Positions 62,469-64,000 of a stretch of 64,000 nucleotides of DNA are shown one piece after another. The DNA lies in contig JAGZZT010000006.1 of assembly GCA_018377235.1 (NCBI GenBank), forward strand, positions 1-64,000, given 5' to 3'. The notes under the pieces are model-generated. The model had not been told where the DNA came from. It saw only the letters and a program-made list of their open reading frames with translations, and did not search any database. The position numbers were made by a program, and so were the translations under genes. The stretch comes from Clostridium sp. Its GTDB lineage: Bacteria; Bacillota; Clostridia; Lachnospirales; Lachnospiraceae. Each line of letters starts with the position of its first letter. Position 1 is the first letter of the stretch.

Positions 62469-63572
62469 ATGAAAAAAAGAATCTGCGATTATGGTATTTC
62501 CATTGGAGAACATCCCAGAGGAAAGAGAAATAAGATAACAGATGTACCGGGGGTAAGGGTTGGTCACAGGACGCTGGAAGGAGAAGGCCTTCACACAGGC
62601 GTTACAGTCATTCTTCCAGTGGAGGATAATATCTTTTTAAATAAATGCACCGCGGCGGCCTATGTTCATAACGGATTCGGAAAAACCTGCGGTCTTCCTC
62701 AGATCGAAGAGCTGGGAACACTGGAAACACCTATTGCCCTGACGAATACCTTGAATGTGGGGCTTGTGGCGGACGCTCTGGTAGAGTACACTTTAAAGCA
62801 GTGCCAGGCGGATGGAGCGGAGGCTTCTTCTGTAAATCCTGTGGTGGGAGAGTGCAATGACAGCCGGATCAACCAGATTTCCCGCCGGGCAGTGAAAAAA
62901 GAGGATGTGTTTGCCGCTATTGATCAGGCGGGAGAAGATTTTGAGGAGGGCTGTGTGGGAGCCGGAGCGGGAACTATCTGTTATGGCTTCAAAGGCGGAA
63001 TCGGTTCAGCTTCCCGTGCAATAACGATTGGAGAAAAAAATTATACTATCGGAGTTCTGGTGCAGTCTAATTTTGGAGCTACCCGTTTTTTGACTATAAA
63101 TGGAGTTCCTGTAGGAAGAGAAATTCTGGCAGCAGCAGATAAAAGAGAAGATCTGTCTCGTCCTTTCCCGTCTGAACAGGCCAGAGCGGCGGTGAGAAAT
63201 TCTATGTTCCGAGAAGCGGAGGAGGATCGTGGCTCTATCATGATGATCTGTGCTACCGATCTGCCTCTGTCTGATCGGCAGCTGCGCCGTCTGATTCGCA
63301 GAATGTGCAATGGACTTGCCCGGACCGGCTCTTATACAGGCCACGGAAGCGGGGAAATAATGATTGGCTTTACTACGGCAGGCAGGGTTCCTGACGGGAA
63401 GGAGCCGGTTGTTCTGAACAGGGAGTGCTTAAACGAAGCTCTCATGGACGCTCCTTTCCAGGCTGTGGCAGAGGCTACAGAGGAGGCAGTGTTAAATTCC
63501 ATGACAGCTGCTGTTACGACAGAGGGGCTGGACGGAACAAAGTATTATAGTCTGGCAGAGTTTCTGCAGTAA
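62469..63572 (+). CDS. P1-family peptidase (DmpA-like aminopeptidase)
   Basis: 367 residues from the ATG at 62469 after GGGAGGTTT; the longer frame to 62334 has no site and crosses the promoter. The self-cleaving P1 fold shows VPGVRVGHRTLEGEGLHTGVTVILP, the AGAGTICYGFKGGIGSASR motif and the nucleophile region DRGSIMMICATDLPL (S256 after Gly). Members are L-aminopeptidases/D-esterases or beta-peptidyl aminopeptidases. No signal peptide is visible. Confidence 0.9.
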   Translation: MKKRICDYGISIGEHPRGKRNKITDVPGVRVGHRTLEGEGLHTGVTVILPVEDNIFLNKCTAAAYVHNGFGKTCGLPQIEELGTLETPIALTNTLNVGLVADALVEYTLKQCQADGAEASSVNPVVGECNDSRINQISRRAVKKEDVFAAIDQAGEDFEEGCVGAGAGTICYGFKGGIGSASRAITIGEKNYTIGVLVQSNFGATRFLTINGVPVGREILAAADKREDLSRPFPSEQARAAVRNSMFREAEEDRGSIMMICATDLPLSDRQLRRLIRRMCNGLARTGSYTGHGSGEIMIGFTTAGRVPDGKEPVVLNRECLNEALMDAPFQAVAEATEEAVLNSMTAAVTTEGLDGTKYYSLAEFLQ

Positions 63573-63638
63573 AATTTGAGGAAATGATTTGAGAAGAAAT
63601 AGAATTTTCAAAATTTTTCAAAACTTTGGACAAAACTA

Positions 63639-63667
63639 TTGACATGCGCATACAATGCGAGTATAAT
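63639..63667 (+). promoter_or_regulatory. consensus promoter of the T-box transcript
   Basis: TTGACA at 63639-63644, 17 bases, TATAAT at 63662-63667, both perfect, followed by the T-box leader. Confidence 0.8.
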
Positions 63668-63684
63668 ATGCAAAAAATCAATAC

Positions 63685-63970
63685 TTTAAACCGTTGAAGC
63701 GGAGATAACGGCAATGATGCCTTTACAGAGAGCCTGCGATGCTGAGAATCAGGCAAGAAACAAGTTGTCAAATGGACCGCTGAGGGCGCAGTCAAATGTG
63801 ATTATCACAAAGTATTCTGCGACGTTGCAGGCAGACGTAATTTGCCGGGGATATGTTGGTATCCTGCTAAGTGCACAGGCCATTCTGTGAATCAAGGTGG
63901 CACCGCGGATAAGTGTTTTTATTCGTCCTTGACAGAGAGAGTATATTTCTGTCAAGGGCGTTTTTATTTT
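63685..63970 (+). promoter_or_regulatory. T-box riboswitch, specifier UGG (Trp)
   Basis: Stem I base pairs GCGG (63699-63702) with CCGC (63777-63780), and the specifier loop codon just before it is TGG at 63773-63775, giving Trp. The T-box motif AAGGTGGCACCGCGG is at 63894-63908. The bulge base C after TGG suits a G discriminator as in tRNA-Trp. A terminator stem (63924-63935 with 63949-63960) with TTTTT follows. The controlled gene, probably trpS or another tryptophan gene, is beyond 64000. The leader contains no gene. Confidence 0.85.
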
Positions 63971-64000
63971 ATGAGACTCTTTTGATGAAAATTACGTCAA

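Overview
The window looks like a chromosomal segment of an anaerobic, low-to-mid GC Firmicute, most probably a Lachnospiraceae (Clostridium cluster XIVa) genome. This is inferred from gene content: an oxygen-sensitive [FeFe] hydrogenase, a double-cubane reductase, cdaA/cdaR, a T-box leader, strong AGGAGG ribosome sites and many paired ABC exporters. No phylogenetic search was possible. Most of the window is core chromosome. The accessory-looking parts are the AT-rich left end (about 1-1180) and an AT-rich island at about 17.64-21.6 kb.

Layout. 1-1.2 kb: end of an unknown peptide gene and an AT-rich pair encoding a secreted protein and a small membrane protein. 1.4-8.3 kb: branched-chain amino acid and serine synthesis (leuB-ilvD-ilvB-serC-serA). 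8.4-12.4 kb: M23 peptidase, PaaI-type thioesterase, metallo-beta-lactamase fold protein, DUF1700 protein, flavin reductase. 12.4-16.1 kb: a structured inverted-repeat element, then a two-gene hydrogenase module (HydA plus a NuoF-FeS/GltD fusion). 16.4-17.6 kb: two half-size chromate transporters. 17.6-21.6 kb: island with small membrane/hypothetical genes and an ECF sigma / anti-sigma / lipoprotein operon, bounded by inverted copies of a roughly 33-bp repeat. 21.7-26.1 kb: MarR regulator and a heterodimeric ABC exporter. 26.2-33.2 kb: double-cubane reductase, NlpC/P60 hydrolase, a tiny Ser/Asn/Arg protein, rhodanese, THUMP methyltransferase, secreted papain-like protease, rdgB, yfcE. 33.5-34.4 kb: six tRNA genes in one operon (Pro, Gly, Arg, His, Gln, Lys) and an opposing tRNA-Gly(CCC). 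34.6-40.3 kb: purine permease, nth, MacA/MacB-type efflux set. 40.5-46.2 kb: two membrane proteins, cdaA, cdaR, ptsH, ptsI. 46.3-51.0 kb: Wzy-like polymerase, aminotransferase, AI-2E family permease, AraC regulator. 51.1-54.8 kb: a DapF-like protein lacking both catalytic cysteines, a glutamine-synthetase-like protein lacking key active-site motifs, an ANTAR protein, and a canonical dapF. 54.8-63.6 kb: amidase-SPOR, ligA, metA, a PIN/NYN-like protein with a long basic tail, transglutaminase, a small hypothetical protein, a C39-like protein, P1 peptidase. 63.6-64.0 kb: promoter, T-box leader with a Trp (UGG) specifier, and terminator; its target gene lies beyond the window.

The most unusual region is 51.1-54.8 kb. 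Two proteins that have apparently lost catalytic residues sit beside an ANTAR antiterminator. The GS-like gene has its own consensus promoter followed immediately by an intrinsic terminator, which is the architecture expected for ANTAR-controlled attenuation. The second is the 17.6-21.6 kb island, where the anti-sigma factor and a cotranscribed lipoprotein share the same C-terminal domain.
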